Origin: Nitrospira sp. | GTDB lineage: Bacteria; Nitrospirota; Nitrospiria; Nitrospirales; Nitrospiraceae | DNA length: 64,000 bases | Direction: 5' to 3' | Assembly (NCBI GenBank): GCA_024760545.1 | Contig: CP060501.1 | Span: 2,930,036-2,994,035, forward strand | Part shown: positions 1 to 8,795 of the stretch, piece by piece | Layout: each line of letters opens with the position of its first letter | How positions within the stretch are numbered: position 1 is the stretch's first letter | The notes under the pieces: generated by a model | Databases searched by the model: none | The model's input: only the letters and a program-made list of their open reading frames with translations | Told to the model about the DNA's origin: nothing | Program-made: the position numbers and the translations under genes

Positions 1-130
1 CCAGAGATGTTACCGCCATGTCCGGTGTTCTCGTGTGCGCGAGATTGAGGGATTCGCGAGCGGCGATTGATCTGCCGCTGTAGCCGAGGCGTTGACCGGT
101 CGGCCTCGAGACCGTGAAAAGGGGTCTATC

Positions 131-520
131 ATGCAGAGAGTGCTCGTGATTGAAGACGAACCAGAAGTACGGCGACATGTTCAACAGGCCTTGGAAATTG
201 AGGGCTATTCTGTCCTGACAGCCGCCGATGGGCACGAAGGGCTCCGCCTCTTACGCGAAGAGCCTGTCGATCTCGTGCTCGTCGATCTCCTGATGCCCGG
301 GATGGACGGTTTGGAACTGATCAGGCAACTCCGCCGTACCTGCCTCACTGCCAAGATTATCGCCATGTCCGGCGGAATCGGGGACTGGAACTATCTCCAA
401 GTCGCCGCGTATCTGGGAGCCCATATGACGCTGCAAAAGCCATTCAGTCGGCAGATGTTGCTGGATGTCGTGCGGGCACAGCTGTCGCCGGATTCAGGGT
501 GCAAGGGCGGCCGCAGCTAG
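131..520 (+). CDS. single-domain response regulator (CheY-like receiver)
   Basis: A 129-residue protein that is only a receiver domain. The acidic pocket is the IEDE stretch at residues 7-10, the phospho-acceptor is Asp52 in LVDLLMPGMDG, and the conserved Lys103 lies in LQKPF, so it should be phosphorylatable. No output domain follows, so it would act through protein contacts, like CheY or Spo0F. The ATG at 131 is preferred over an in-frame TTG at 92 because AAAAGGGG lies just before it and the receiver fold begins at once. No kinase gene is adjacent and its partner is unknown. Family assignment is secure; pathway is not. Confidence 0.9.
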   Translation: MQRVLVIEDEPEVRRHVQQALEIEGYSVLTAADGHEGLRLLREEPVDLVLVDLLMPGMDGLELIRQLRRTCLTAKIIAMSGGIGDWNYLQVAAYLGAHMTLQKPFSRQMLLDVVRAQLSPDSGCKGGRS

Positions 521-735
521 GGAGCGACCTCGCGAGTTGCAACATTCAAACTCTCTAAGTGATATCTCGGGTGTCTTCGACAGTGAGCCGCTCCATGAGG
601 CGAGAATAACCAGCGGATGGATATCGAGGGTTTGCAAAAGAACCGGCTGGGAGCGAGTATGTGGAAAGCGTCTAGCGAGGCGGACCTCACTCGAGGCTCC
701 GCGCATCCATCCACTGTCGACCGGAAGGAGTAGAT

Positions 736-1161
736 ATGAAATGTCCCGAATGTTTGACGGAAAACGATGTCTCCGCCACGAAATGTTCGGTGTGCGCGCA
801 TCCATTTGCCCCACAGCCGGTTCGGCCTGTGGTGTACACCAGTTTCTACGGGGGGTATTTTGCCTTTCGCGAATTGGTGACACCACATCTCATTAAGGTG
901 GTGTATATCGTGGGAGCCTGCTTCATCACTGCGGCAGGGGTCATATCGATCCTGTCACCCGAAACGTTGAGCGGGGGGTATGAGGCGGACCCGATCCTCA
1001 CCCGCTTTGGAGGGATCATGGTTTTACTGGTTGGAAATCTGGTGTGGCGGATGATGTGCGAAGGCGCCATCCTGCTCTTTAGCCTCCATGAGATCCTTGT
1101 CAGCCTCGACACTCGGGCCAGGGTCATGATGGCTCGGCTTCAGCAGACCTCGAGCGTGTGA
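736..1161 (+). CDS. zinc-ribbon plus DUF4282 membrane protein
   Basis: A 141-residue protein. The N-terminus is a compact zinc ribbon with two CxxC pairs (CPEC at residues 3-6 and CSVC about 14 residues on). After a short linker come two hydrophobic segments, roughly residues 50-70 and 90-115, matching the DUF4282 arrangement. GGAAGGAG lies a few bases before the ATG. The function of DUF4282 proteins is unknown; zinc ribbon plus two helices suggests a small membrane-bound sensor or scaffold, which is inference. Its stop codon overlaps the first codon of a degraded antiporter gene. Confidence 0.75.
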   Translation: MKCPECLTENDVSATKCSVCAHPFAPQPVRPVVYTSFYGGYFAFRELVTPHLIKVVYIVGACFITAAGVISILSPETLSGGYEADPILTRFGGIMVLLVGNLVWRMMCEGAILLFSLHEILVSLDTRARVMMARLQQTSSV

Positions 1162-1435
1162 CGCATGACCTGACGGACATCCTCTTTACCCTCTTCATCG
1201 TGTTTGTGGCTGCGCAGGTCGGTGCGGAAGTCGTCGGGCGGCTCACGCTCCCTGCTGTGGTCGGCGAGATTGCGGCCAAGGATCGGCCTGGCCGCGATCA
1301 TTGAGGCGTTTCTGGCCGGGATGGTGGTCGCCGAAAGCCAACAGCGTCATACGCTGGAGCACCAACTGTCACCTAATGATGGCGTTCCTGGTGCCATTTT
1401 TCTTTGTGGTGACCGGCGCGCAGGTCGATGCGTAG
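1158..1435 (+). pseudogene. remnant of a Kef/CPA2-type cation:proton antiporter
   Basis: Three pieces of one antiporter family are recognisable in different frames. A GTG at 1158 opens a 46-codon frame whose text (FIVFVAAQVGAEVVGRLT, then LPAVVGEIA) matches the first helix of CPA2/Kef exchangers and stops at TGA. A second frame just after carries AAIIEAFLAGMVVAE, a mid-protein helix. A third, from about 1376, carries FLVPFFFVVTGAQVDA and ends at TAG 1433-1435. Intact members have about 400 or more residues, so most of the gene is deleted and what remains is frameshifted. It abuts the convergent nuclease gene with one base between stops. Confidence 0.75.
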
Positions 1436-1436
1436 G

Positions 1437-2183
1437 TCAACAGCCTTTTAACCGGCGGACCATCTCGGAGTAGAAGATGTCGGCCAGCCGCTCCAAATTC
1501 ACGCAATCCGCTTCATTATAGCCGAGCAGCCGCTCTCTGGCGGCCTCATCATGGGAGTGCCGCCATCGATTCCACAGCAGGACCGCATCATGACCATCCA
1601 AGCCGTGCAGATCTGCCGCGCGAGCAATGTCCAGTTGCGCCTCAATCGCCTTCAGTCCCCCTCGGTATCCAAGCTGCCGGCCAACAAAGCAAAGGTCAAT
1701 ATGAGGTTGGTTCAGGGGAAGGCCGGGATAGTGCGTGAGCAGCATCGGCACATCAAACGTCGTCCCGCAAAAGGTTACCAGTAGATCGTATTGCGACAAT
1801 TCTTCCCCAAGTTGCCGCTGGTCCAGCGACTCACCTCGAACGAATGAGGTGAAGCGACCATGGGCGTATAACCCCACGACGGTGATTTGTCCGAACGAAT
1901 CCGTTTCGATATCCAGATACACGGCGCGGTCACGAAGCCATTCATAGAGCCGCCACTGCTCCCGCTGAGGCAAGATCACGCCGAAGTAGCGCGCATCGTC
2001 TTGAGAATAATGAGCATGCGCTTCGGCGACACCTTCGTCATACAACGCCTTCCGGCCTGCGCTGATGCCTCGAATGGAGGAGGCCGCGAGAAAATGCGAC
2101 CAGGTGTCGATCCCTTCCAGCCACAGCCGCCGTTCGCTCGTGCGCCCTATTCCCGGAAGCAAACAAAAGGTGGATGTAATCAT
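1437..2183 (-). CDS. RNase H-fold (YprB-type) 3'-5' exonuclease domain protein
   Basis: A 248-residue protein of the RNase_H_2/YprB group. The DEDD-type metal ligands are visible: Asp91 and Glu93 in YLDIETD, Asp144 in FCGTTFDVPML and Asp226 in YNEADCVNL, in the spacing expected for this exonuclease fold. Near residues 5-30 is a segment like a helix-hairpin-helix (LLPGIGRTSERRLW), also known from related proteins. The likely role is DNA or RNA end processing in the cytoplasm; the substrate is unknown. It is transcribed towards the antiporter remnant and is not in an operon. Confidence 0.8.
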   Translation of the reverse strand: MITSTFCLLPGIGRTSERRLWLEGIDTWSHFLAASSIRGISAGRKALYDEGVAEAHAHYSQDDARYFGVILPQREQWRLYEWLRDRAVYLDIETDSFGQITVVGLYAHGRFTSFVRGESLDQRQLGEELSQYDLLVTFCGTTFDVPMLLTHYPGLPLNQPHIDLCFVGRQLGYRGGLKAIEAQLDIARAADLHGLDGHDAVLLWNRWRHSHDEAARERLLGYNEADCVNLERLADIFYSEMVRRLKGC

Positions 2184-2517
2184 GTGAGTCTGTACGAGGC
2201 TCGTCCGTACATATCCAGATCGTTAACGCACAATCCCGTCCGGCCAATTGTCTCCCGGCACATATGCCGATTTCAACGTCCATATGTATAAATCGGACGA
2301 TGAACCAGACTCTTCAACGGTCGACTTCCTCCGATTCGGTCTGGTGCGGTTTTAGTGTTTGTTATAGTGAATCGAAAGGAGTCGAGCACGGACATCTCCA
2401 TGCTCTCGTGTGCCGGAGTGACAAACATCCTGGTACAATCATCGAGGAGTGTTCAAACCGAGAGCACGTATGCTGCTTGCGTGGGACGGGCTGTCACCAC
2501 CGGAGAGGAAGGTTGCC
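2184..2517. other. intergenic region with possible promoter
   Basis: No convincing gene. It separates the divergent nuclease gene from the exported protein at 2518. An extended -10-like sequence, TGGTACAAT at 2431-2439, lies about 80 bases before that start, without a clear -35. TGTTATAGTG near 2359 is another candidate. Both are weak. Confidence 0.3.
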
Positions 2518-2808
2518 ATGTCACGACTTATAAGCAGAACGCTAAGCGGTTTCATATTACTGGCCACGACAATGGCCAGCCTACCCAATTCCGCACTGGC
2601 AGCTCCGCCCGTGCAAGGAGAAGTGGTATCGATTTCAGCCGGTGTTCCGGGAACGATGGTCGTTCGAGACGATAAAGGGCAGCTTCATATTCTGAACCTC
2701 ACGCAACAAACGCAACTCGGTGCCCAGTTTAAACCGGGAGACAAAGTGCTTGCCTTCATGAGCCCATATGGCGTGAGCGCGGTTCAGCTCCAGGTGGGAG
2801 TTCGCTAG
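2518..2808 (+). CDS. small exported protein of unknown function
   Basis: A 96-residue protein with a clear signal peptide: Arg-rich start, hydrophobic core FILLATTMASL, cleavage probably after SALA near residue 26. The mature part is about 70 residues, rich in beta-type sequence (EVVSISAGVPGTMVVRDDKG then HILNLTQQTQL), suggesting a small OB-like or SH3-like barrel in the periplasm. The start is set by GGAGAGGAAGG eight bases upstream of ATG 2518; an upstream in-frame ATG at 2449 has no such site. Not assigned to a named family. Confidence 0.65.
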   Translation: MSRLISRTLSGFILLATTMASLPNSALAAPPVQGEVVSISAGVPGTMVVRDDKGQLHILNLTQQTQLGAQFKPGDKVLAFMSPYGVSAVQLQVGVR

Positions 2809-3102
2809 GTAGTTCCTATGACCCGCAAAGAAGCGATCAGCACATAAGAGACCTCCGCGAATTTGAACTCTATTATCAAAGTCTATTGCGGGATTCTCGT
2901 GGGATCTCCTAAGGGTCCAGAACTGACGTGTGCTAAGTCACTCATCTGGGAAGAGTCGTGCCCGTCCATGGTCCGTCCGTAGCCGGCCGACCAGGCGTGG
3001 TTTACGACCAGCGCCCAAGTCTATCTGCGCGACAAGCTAGGATCGTACACGAGGCATAGCGGTTCTGCCCTGACTCGGAGCGAATTATTTTGTACGTATG
3101 CG
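2809..3102. other. intergenic, nothing recognised
   Basis: About 290 bases between the exported protein and a small reverse-strand membrane gene. No open frame with a ribosome binding site, no strong hairpin and no RNA gene was recognised. Confidence 0.4.
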
Positions 3103-3324
3103 CTATTCGTGTCGGAATGCAGCGAGGAGCCCCGCCGCGCCGAGAAGCCCGCCTAGGATGATTAGGAACGAGGAAGTGTCAGGCAGATTTGCTTCCTGGG
3201 GAGGTGGCCAGTCGATAAAAAGGCCAAGCGCGATGAGAACGGCACCGAGAGCCTGCAAGACCTTCCATCGAATCGAAATCCGCTGAAACGTCTGCTGTGA
3301 TCCTTCTTCAGACTTCCTATCCAT
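3103..3324 (-). CDS. small two-helix membrane protein, hypothetical
   Basis: A 73-residue protein starting at an ATG on the reverse strand (an in-frame GTG lies 12 bases upstream). Two hydrophobic helices, VLQALGAVLIALGLFI and FLIILGGLLGAAGLLAAF, are joined by a short Pro-rich loop, with basic residues at both ends. This looks like a genuine inner-membrane hairpin, not a chance frame. No family recognised, no operon partner, and the Shine-Dalgarno is weak, so confidence is moderate. Confidence 0.5.
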   Translation of the reverse strand: MDRKSEEGSQQTFQRISIRWKVLQALGAVLIALGLFIDWPPPQEANLPDTSSFLIILGGLLGAAGLLAAFRHE

Positions 3325-3522
3325 AGCCAGTCTCACGAGCGGTTCAGCATAGCATGGGCTATGGACCGGTGTGTGAGCGATGTTATATCCAGAGGGTTCC
3401 GCAGGGGCGGTTTCCGCATCTGTTCCCCGATAGGCAATTACCTTGTGGCGTTCGGTTTCCCCGAGACCTCTGACAAGAGACCTATGTTTTAGAATGCGCT
3501 AGGTGTTACAACACTTGACGAG

Positions 3523-4353
3523 ATGTTCATGGAATGGCTGAAGAAGAGCTGGAATTGGTTCTGGCGGCAAAGTGTGCTCAACAAGGTCGTCATCCTCGGC
3601 CTCTTCGCCGCATTTGTGCCGTTTGTGCTCCCCACGGTCGTAGCCTGGTTCAGACCGACGATGATTCACGTCGGCGTGTCCTTCTACACGTATGAACGAG
3701 GATCCCAACCGCAGGGGATGAATACGCTCTATTTCTTCGAGAGGCGCAACCTTGTGTCCAACTGCAGCATCCGCCGTGACGAGCAGCCTGTTCCGAACGG
3801 TCGCGCCAAGGCGCCCGATCCGCAGGCCTGGGTCTTGATCAAGCTGTTGCTCGAAAATGTGGCCGATCGTGACATCACGAATCTCCGGGTCGGTCTGAGG
3901 TCTCCCGCCATCAATCAGGGGACGCAGGTTTTGACTGCTCCAAGTTTGGTGGCCTCGGGCAACCGGGAAGCGCCGCCGGACGTGAAGCCCTTGTATGTCC
4001 TTTCGATCGCAGCTATTCCGGCAGCGAGCTCGGTGGTTGTCAGCTTGAAGACTCCCCTCGATGACAACTTGCGTGAGTTTATCTATGTCAAACGCCGCCC
4101 GGTGACCATTCAGGCTCCCTATGTATCAGCGGATCAATTCAGGCAGTATCCTCCGATCGTCTCGCGCACAAATGCGGTCAAAATGTTGAATCGCGAGGGA
4201 GTGTTGCGAACCAGTGACGATGCCTTTACCGATGAAAAGCTCCAGGTGACGATGTTGTCTTCGGATGAGCCGGCCATGAAGGACGGAGGTGTATCGTATC
4301 AAGTCCTTCCACGGGCAAAGGCCTGTTCAGAAGCAGAAGCGGGCGTGTGGTGA
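3523..4353 (+). CDS. membrane-anchored protein of unknown function
   Basis: A 276-residue protein. An aromatic, basic N-terminus (WLKKSWNWFWRQS) leads into one hydrophobic helix, about residues 18-43, then a soluble domain of about 230 residues that should face the periplasm. The soluble part includes NVADRDITNLRVGLRSP, reminiscent of beta-sandwich domains with conserved 'loss of symmetry' strands, but no family is recognised. A second ATG two codons in is equally possible. It stands alone: the next gene is convergent. Confidence 0.6.
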   Translation: MFMEWLKKSWNWFWRQSVLNKVVILGLFAAFVPFVLPTVVAWFRPTMIHVGVSFYTYERGSQPQGMNTLYFFERRNLVSNCSIRRDEQPVPNGRAKAPDPQAWVLIKLLLENVADRDITNLRVGLRSPAINQGTQVLTAPSLVASGNREAPPDVKPLYVLSIAAIPAASSVVVSLKTPLDDNLREFIYVKRRPVTIQAPYVSADQFRQYPPIVSRTNAVKMLNREGVLRTSDDAFTDEKLQVTMLSSDEPAMKDGGVSYQVLPRAKACSEAEAGVW

Positions 4354-4407
4354 CCTTCAACTCCGGAGAACCGGCGTCAACTGTGCGAATCGACTTGTCA
4401 ATCACGG

Positions 4408-5688
4408 TCAGGGCGAGGGGATCTTTGCAGTAAGCAGACTCCTCGCCGCCGACTGTCCAGCCAGCCATCCTGTCGTCCACGCCCATTGAAAATTGAACCC
4501 GCCGATGCGGCCGTCGCAATCGAGGATCTCCCCGGCAAGGTAGAGTCCAGAAACCAGCTTCGATTCCATGCTCCGATAGTCGATTTCATCCAATGGCACC
4601 CCGCCGGCCGTGACTTCAGCAAAGTTCCATCCTCGGTCTCGCTCAATCGGAAATCGAAACCGGGTCAGGGCATTCAGTAATCGATGCCGATCGACGCGTG
4701 AGACCTGAGCCGCAGCTTTCAGCGGGTCGCAAGAGCAGTGGTGGCAGAGTGAATAGGCGAATCGCTCCGGAACCAGCAACGCCATGGTTCGGACCAAGGA
4801 ACGCTTTGGATGGTCCGTTGCCTGAGCGGCCAACCAAGCCTTCAACTCCTCAGCTGTGCGACTCGGCGCGAAGTTGGCATAGAGATCTACGGGCATGCCT
4901 TGAGATGTCGCCAGCACCCAGAAGCGGCTGGCGTCCATCACCACGGGCCCGCTGATCCCGAAATGAGTCCAGAGTAGGCTCCCTATGCGCCGATCCACTT
5001 CTCGACCATTCACCAGAGTGATCAACTCCACGTCATGCGACAAGCCTGAGAGCGCCGCATGAAACATGGAATGATCCAGGACCAGAGGGACTAAGGCCGC
5101 GACTGTCGGCGTCACCCGATGGCCGAGGGATCGAACCAGCCGATACCCGAATCCATCGCTTCCCGTTCTCGGCAAGGACTGGCCGCCGGTGGCGAAGATG
5201 ACCCGCTCCGCGCGTATTGAACCACGGCTATGATCCACTAGAAATTCTGAGTTTGCCCAAGATATGTCACTCACACGATGGTCCGGACATATTGTGACAC
5301 CGGTGTGGCGGGAACGCTCGAGCAATGCATGGAGTACGGTGCGCGCCTTGTCGGTCGTGGGAAACAACTTGCCCGTCGGTTCACGTTTCAATGCAACACC
5401 CAGCGACGCAAACCAGGCGATGGTTCGTTCAACGGAGAAGCTCGCAAGAATATTTCTGATCACGTGACGATTGCCGAAAAAATCCCTTGGCGTCACGACA
5501 TCATGCGTGACGTTGCAGCGTCCGCCGCCTGATATCAGAATCTTGGCGCCTATTTGTTTGGCGCCATCCAGCAGGAGAACCTGTCCTGAATGCCCTGCCT
5601 TTGTCAGGGTTTCCGCCGCAGCGATAGCAGCGGTCAGCCCGGCTGCGCCGGCTCCCACCACGGCAATGCTCACGACGTCATCGGTCAT
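4408..5688 (-). CDS. NAD(P)/FAD-dependent oxidoreductase, HI0933/YhiN family
   Basis: A 426-residue flavoprotein. The N-terminal Rossmann dinucleotide motif is VVGAGAAGLTAAIAA at residues 9-23, followed by KILISGGGRCNVTH, the signature of the HI0933/YhiN (aminoacetone oxidase-like) family. FATGGQSLPRTGSDG and the C-terminal FAD-closing LYLAGEILDCDGRIGGFN are also present. Length is typical. The physiological substrate of this family is not firmly established. It is monocistronic, convergent with the membrane-anchored protein at 3523. Confidence 0.85.
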   Translation of the reverse strand: MTDDVVSIAVVGAGAAGLTAAIAAAETLTKAGHSGQVLLLDGAKQIGAKILISGGGRCNVTHDVVTPRDFFGNRHVIRNILASFSVERTIAWFASLGVALKREPTGKLFPTTDKARTVLHALLERSRHTGVTICPDHRVSDISWANSEFLVDHSRGSIRAERVIFATGGQSLPRTGSDGFGYRLVRSLGHRVTPTVAALVPLVLDHSMFHAALSGLSHDVELITLVNGREVDRRIGSLLWTHFGISGPVVMDASRFWVLATSQGMPVDLYANFAPSRTAEELKAWLAAQATDHPKRSLVRTMALLVPERFAYSLCHHCSCDPLKAAAQVSRVDRHRLLNALTRFRFPIERDRGWNFAEVTAGGVPLDEIDYRSMESKLVSGLYLAGEILDCDGRIGGFNFQWAWTTGWLAGQSAARSLLTAKIPSP

Positions 5689-5963
5689 CGCATCCTTCGT
5701 GCTCAGAGAATTCCCATCGCAGATGTTCTTCTACTTCTCCCATCCCATGCGCGCTTCTGTCTCCCGGGTACTATCTAGCAGGGTTATTCAAGCCGAACTA
5801 GTGGATTGCCTAGTAGGCGATTGGGGGAATGGGTCCCTAAAGTGAACAGTTGCGTATCGCAAAGCATTCTGTGACTCAAACGCTTACACATGATCATAGG
5901 TCGAATCCCGCGTGCCTACGCGCTGAGTCTTGTCGGAAGCTCTTACCACGATTCGAGGTATAG

Positions 5964-8282
5964 TTGGTGTCGATCTCTATCGGATTTCCAACCGTCAGGC
6001 TTCAACTTCTTTTGATCCTCGCATTCGCCTTGGAGGGATTCGATCGACCCTTCGAGCAATTCGTTCATGCCGCTGAGCCCAATACCACTGTGTCCGATTC
6101 CCATGGAAGTGGAAATCAAGACAGCGGGACTATGCCCAGCGGAATCAACCTTACGCTCCTCGGCGATCGACGCAAAGAAGCACAAACGGAACTGAACGCC
6201 ATACGGGCATCTCTTTCATCCAAGAGGGCTGTCGGCGCTCTTCAAGAGGAGCAGCTGGAACGGCAGGCGCTACTGGAGCAAATCGTGCGCGGCTATGACG
6301 AGCAAGTGAGTGATCTTCAGCGGCTTACTGAAGCGCGTCAGCGCCGTACCGATACCCTCCGCAGCGCCGATGAATGGAAAGGCCTTCCAGAACCGCCGCC
6401 TTATTCGGTTTTCCTTGCAGATCAGTCGTGGGACGCCGTGTATTCCCTCGAATTAGCTGTAGAGGGTTTGCAGTCTCAACGGGAGTTGCTCACATTGCGA
6501 TTTGAACAGGCGCGCGAAGCGCTGGCAACGGCTGAGGAGCGGCTGCGGCAGGCGTCGGAACGATTGGAAGCAGCGAAAGATCCTGCACAGGTAGATCGGG
6601 AACGCCGCCTTCACGGGCTAGCCGTTCTACACGCTCAGGCTGCTTCCGTTCTCCTTGAAGTGGCGCAGCTCTCAAGGAAGCGGGTTGAAGAAGAGCTGGA
6701 TGGCACGAAAGCGCGGCTCGCGTTCGAACAGCGGCGGCTTGACGCAGTCTCCGCTCATGTCGTGTTCAGCGAAGCAGATCTTGCCCAGATCAGAAGTCGC
6801 TCGGATAAAGAACGTCTGCGATTGGAAGAAAAGCTGGAAGAGACATTCAATGAGCGTCAGCGGCAGTCTCAGGCCGTGCAGGATGCCGAGCGTCGACTGG
6901 ATCTTCTTCGCCGGAAACAAGCAGGAAAGGCTTCAACGGAGGAGACGCCGGCGCTGTCTCGTGCAAAGGCGGGGGTCGAGCTCGCTCAGGCCCGAATGGA
7001 CAATCTCCTGACAGAGGCTGACCTCTTGCAGCAATCGATGAACGTCGTGGCCGGAGAGCGCCAGCTGTGGGAGAGCCGTTTCGTCATCGCCCATACGTCC
7101 GAGCCAGGGAAAGCACGGGAAGCCTACACACGGGTCATGCCGCTCTTCGACAATTTTCACGCTTCCCGGAATTATTTACGCCAGCAGGGTGGGATTGTAT
7201 CCGGACAGATCAGCGAGCTGGAGAATCGGGTGCGCCATTCGCCGGCGCCGCAACGTGCGACACTGCAAGACCTGCTGCGCGCATTCCACGAGCGGCAGGA
7301 AGCCTATACGCGCGCCTTGCACCGAATGGATGAAGCGGCGAGGTTCATGGAACGGTGGCGAACTGAATTCAAGCAGCAACAGAGGGAATTACCGCTGTTC
7401 GACCGCCTTGAAGAATGGCTCGCCCGCAGCGGAAGCGTGATGAAGGACGCATGGACGTACGAGCTTTTCTCAGCGGAGGATACGATTGACGTCGACGGCA
7501 AGACGATGACCGGCTACCGCAGTGTGACAGTCGGGAAAGGGCTGACGGCGCTGGCAATCTTTTTGATCGGCTATGTTGTCTGCGTCTATGTGGCACAGGC
7601 CATCGGTCGATTGGCCGCGACGAAATTCGGCATGGCGCAGGATGTCGCCAATCTCATGCGCCAATGGAGCCAGGCATTGCTCGTTACGTTTTTGATTGTG
7701 TTGAGCTTCACATGGGTCAAGATTCCATTGACGATCTTCGCATTTCTAGGGGGTGCTTTTGCCATCGGCGTGGGATTCGGAGCACAGACGCTCCTCAAAA
7801 ACGTCATCAGCGGCATTCTGGTTTTAATCGAACGGCCGTTGCGAGTGGGCGATCTCATTGAAGTCGATAACATTCGAGGTCGAGTGACGTCGATCGGCCT
7901 TCGTTCGTCCACTGTCAGAGACGTCAAAGGAACGGAGACGTTGATTCCGAACAGCAGTTTCCTCGAGAAGTATCTCACCAATTGGAATTATTCCAGTCGG
8001 GTGGGCCGATTTTCCCTTCGCCTCGGTGTCCCATACGGCATTGCCGCTCAGCAGGTGTCGGATCTGCTCTCCGCCCTTGCTTTGCAGCACCCCCAAGTCA
8101 TGAAACAGCCTCCACCGCAAGTGCTTCTGGATGAGTTTGGGTCGCAAGCCCGCGTCTTTACAATGAATTACTGGCTCGAAATTGCCCCCGAGATAGATCC
8201 GAATGGGATTGCCAGCGAGTTACGCTTTGCAATCGAGCAAAAATTTTCGGAAGGCGGGCTGAAAGTCTTGCCGGCAGCCTAA
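5964..8282 (+). CDS. large MscS-type mechanosensitive channel with coiled-coil periplasmic region
   Basis: A 772-residue protein. It starts at TTG 5964 or the adjacent GTG 5967. A signal-like hydrophobic stretch (residues 11-22) is followed by about 440 residues of Glu/Arg/Gln-rich heptad sequence predicted as long coiled coils in the periplasm. The last 250 residues hold the channel: helices near residues 527-547 and 575-600, the pore helix AFLGGAFAIGVGFGAQTLL and the downstream ISGILVLIERPLRVGDLIEV motif typical of MscS/MscK. The architecture is like MscK/YbdG long channels. Likely role: relief of hypo-osmotic stress. Confidence 0.85.
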   Translation: MVSISIGFPTVRLQLLLILAFALEGFDRPFEQFVHAAEPNTTVSDSHGSGNQDSGTMPSGINLTLLGDRRKEAQTELNAIRASLSSKRAVGALQEEQLERQALLEQIVRGYDEQVSDLQRLTEARQRRTDTLRSADEWKGLPEPPPYSVFLADQSWDAVYSLELAVEGLQSQRELLTLRFEQAREALATAEERLRQASERLEAAKDPAQVDRERRLHGLAVLHAQAASVLLEVAQLSRKRVEEELDGTKARLAFEQRRLDAVSAHVVFSEADLAQIRSRSDKERLRLEEKLEETFNERQRQSQAVQDAERRLDLLRRKQAGKASTEETPALSRAKAGVELAQARMDNLLTEADLLQQSMNVVAGERQLWESRFVIAHTSEPGKAREAYTRVMPLFDNFHASRNYLRQQGGIVSGQISELENRVRHSPAPQRATLQDLLRAFHERQEAYTRALHRMDEAARFMERWRTEFKQQQRELPLFDRLEEWLARSGSVMKDAWTYELFSAEDTIDVDGKTMTGYRSVTVGKGLTALAIFLIGYVVCVYVAQAIGRLAATKFGMAQDVANLMRQWSQALLVTFLIVLSFTWVKIPLTIFAFLGGAFAIGVGFGAQTLLKNVISGILVLIERPLRVGDLIEVDNIRGRVTSIGLRSSTVRDVKGTETLIPNSSFLEKYLTNWNYSSRVGRFSLRLGVPYGIAAQQVSDLLSALALQHPQVMKQPPPQVLLDEFGSQARVFTMNYWLEIAPEIDPNGIASELRFAIEQKFSEGGLKVLPAA

Positions 8283-8308
8283 TTGAATATCAATAAGAGG
8301 GGACACGA

Positions 8309-8482
8309 ATGACCTGTCGAAAATGCAAAGGATTCATGGTTCAAGAGCGACCATCGGGATCGTCCAATACAATCATCCTGCGGTGTCTCAATTGCGGATT
8401 GCTCCTCGACCCATTGATTGAGAAACATTGCGGCAATCATGCCCTGAGTAAAAACAGACTGGAGGAAGAGCGCCGATATTAG
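8309..8482 (+). CDS. zinc-ribbon microprotein, copy 1 (57 aa)
   Basis: A 57-codon gene beginning ATG-ACC-TGT and ending in TAG, preceded by AAGAGGGG. The protein has two cysteine pairs, CRKC at residues 3-6 and CLNC at 26-29, that would form one zinc ribbon, followed by GLLLDPLIEK and a basic tail. It is the first of two similar adjacent genes, about 85 bases apart, and lies 26 bases after the MscS channel stop, so it may share its transcript. Function unknown; a nucleic-acid or protein contact role is only inference. The conserved paralog next door is the main support for its being a real gene. Confidence 0.7.
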   Translation: MTCRKCKGFMVQERPSGSSNTIILRCLNCGLLLDPLIEKHCGNHALSKNRLEEERRY

Positions 8483-8566
8483 CGTATTCTAACTAGCTGT
8501 TAACACAACGTTAATCTTTGGATGCTACAACACCCTCGAGATTCATAACGGCAAGGAGGGATGCCA

Positions 8567-8722
8567 ATGACGTGTCAAAAATGCAAAGGCCTGATGATCC
8601 AAGAGCGGCAACCGGCGGTGTCGTCGAGCACGATCATTCTGCGTTGTCTTAATTGCGGTCTGATCATCGACCCATTGATTGAACAGAATCGCAGCAACCA
8701 CGTGCGAGCGAAGGCAGCCTAG
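8567..8722 (+). CDS. zinc-ribbon microprotein, copy 2 (51 aa)
   Basis: A 51-codon gene preceded by AAGGAGGGATG, with ATG 8567 best spaced. The protein mirrors copy 1: CQKC at residues 3-6, a variable QERQPAVSSS segment, then IILRCLNCGLIIDPLIE and a short basic tail. The two copies agree almost residue for residue over the cysteine core and differ in the linker and tail, which is the pattern of selected coding sequence after duplication. About 40 bases before its ATG is an AT-rich stretch, so it may have its own promoter. Confidence 0.75.
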   Translation: MTCQKCKGLMIQERQPAVSSSTIILRCLNCGLIIDPLIEQNRSNHVRAKAA

Positions 8723-8795
8723 AAAAAGCTCCTCTTTGGCACGATGCACACAGCTGCATGCATCCGCTTGGTTGGAGTGGGCGTCGCGTACGCAG

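Noticed and set aside
1-83. 26-codon open frame running in from the left edge to TAG at 81-83
   Set aside because: Could be the end of an upstream gene but is too short and featureless to support.
465-896. Forward and reverse open frames of 120-143 codons over 465-896
   Set aside because: They lie over the zinc-ribbon gene start and its leader, lack ribosome binding sites and have Arg/Cys/Ser-rich, non-protein-like text.
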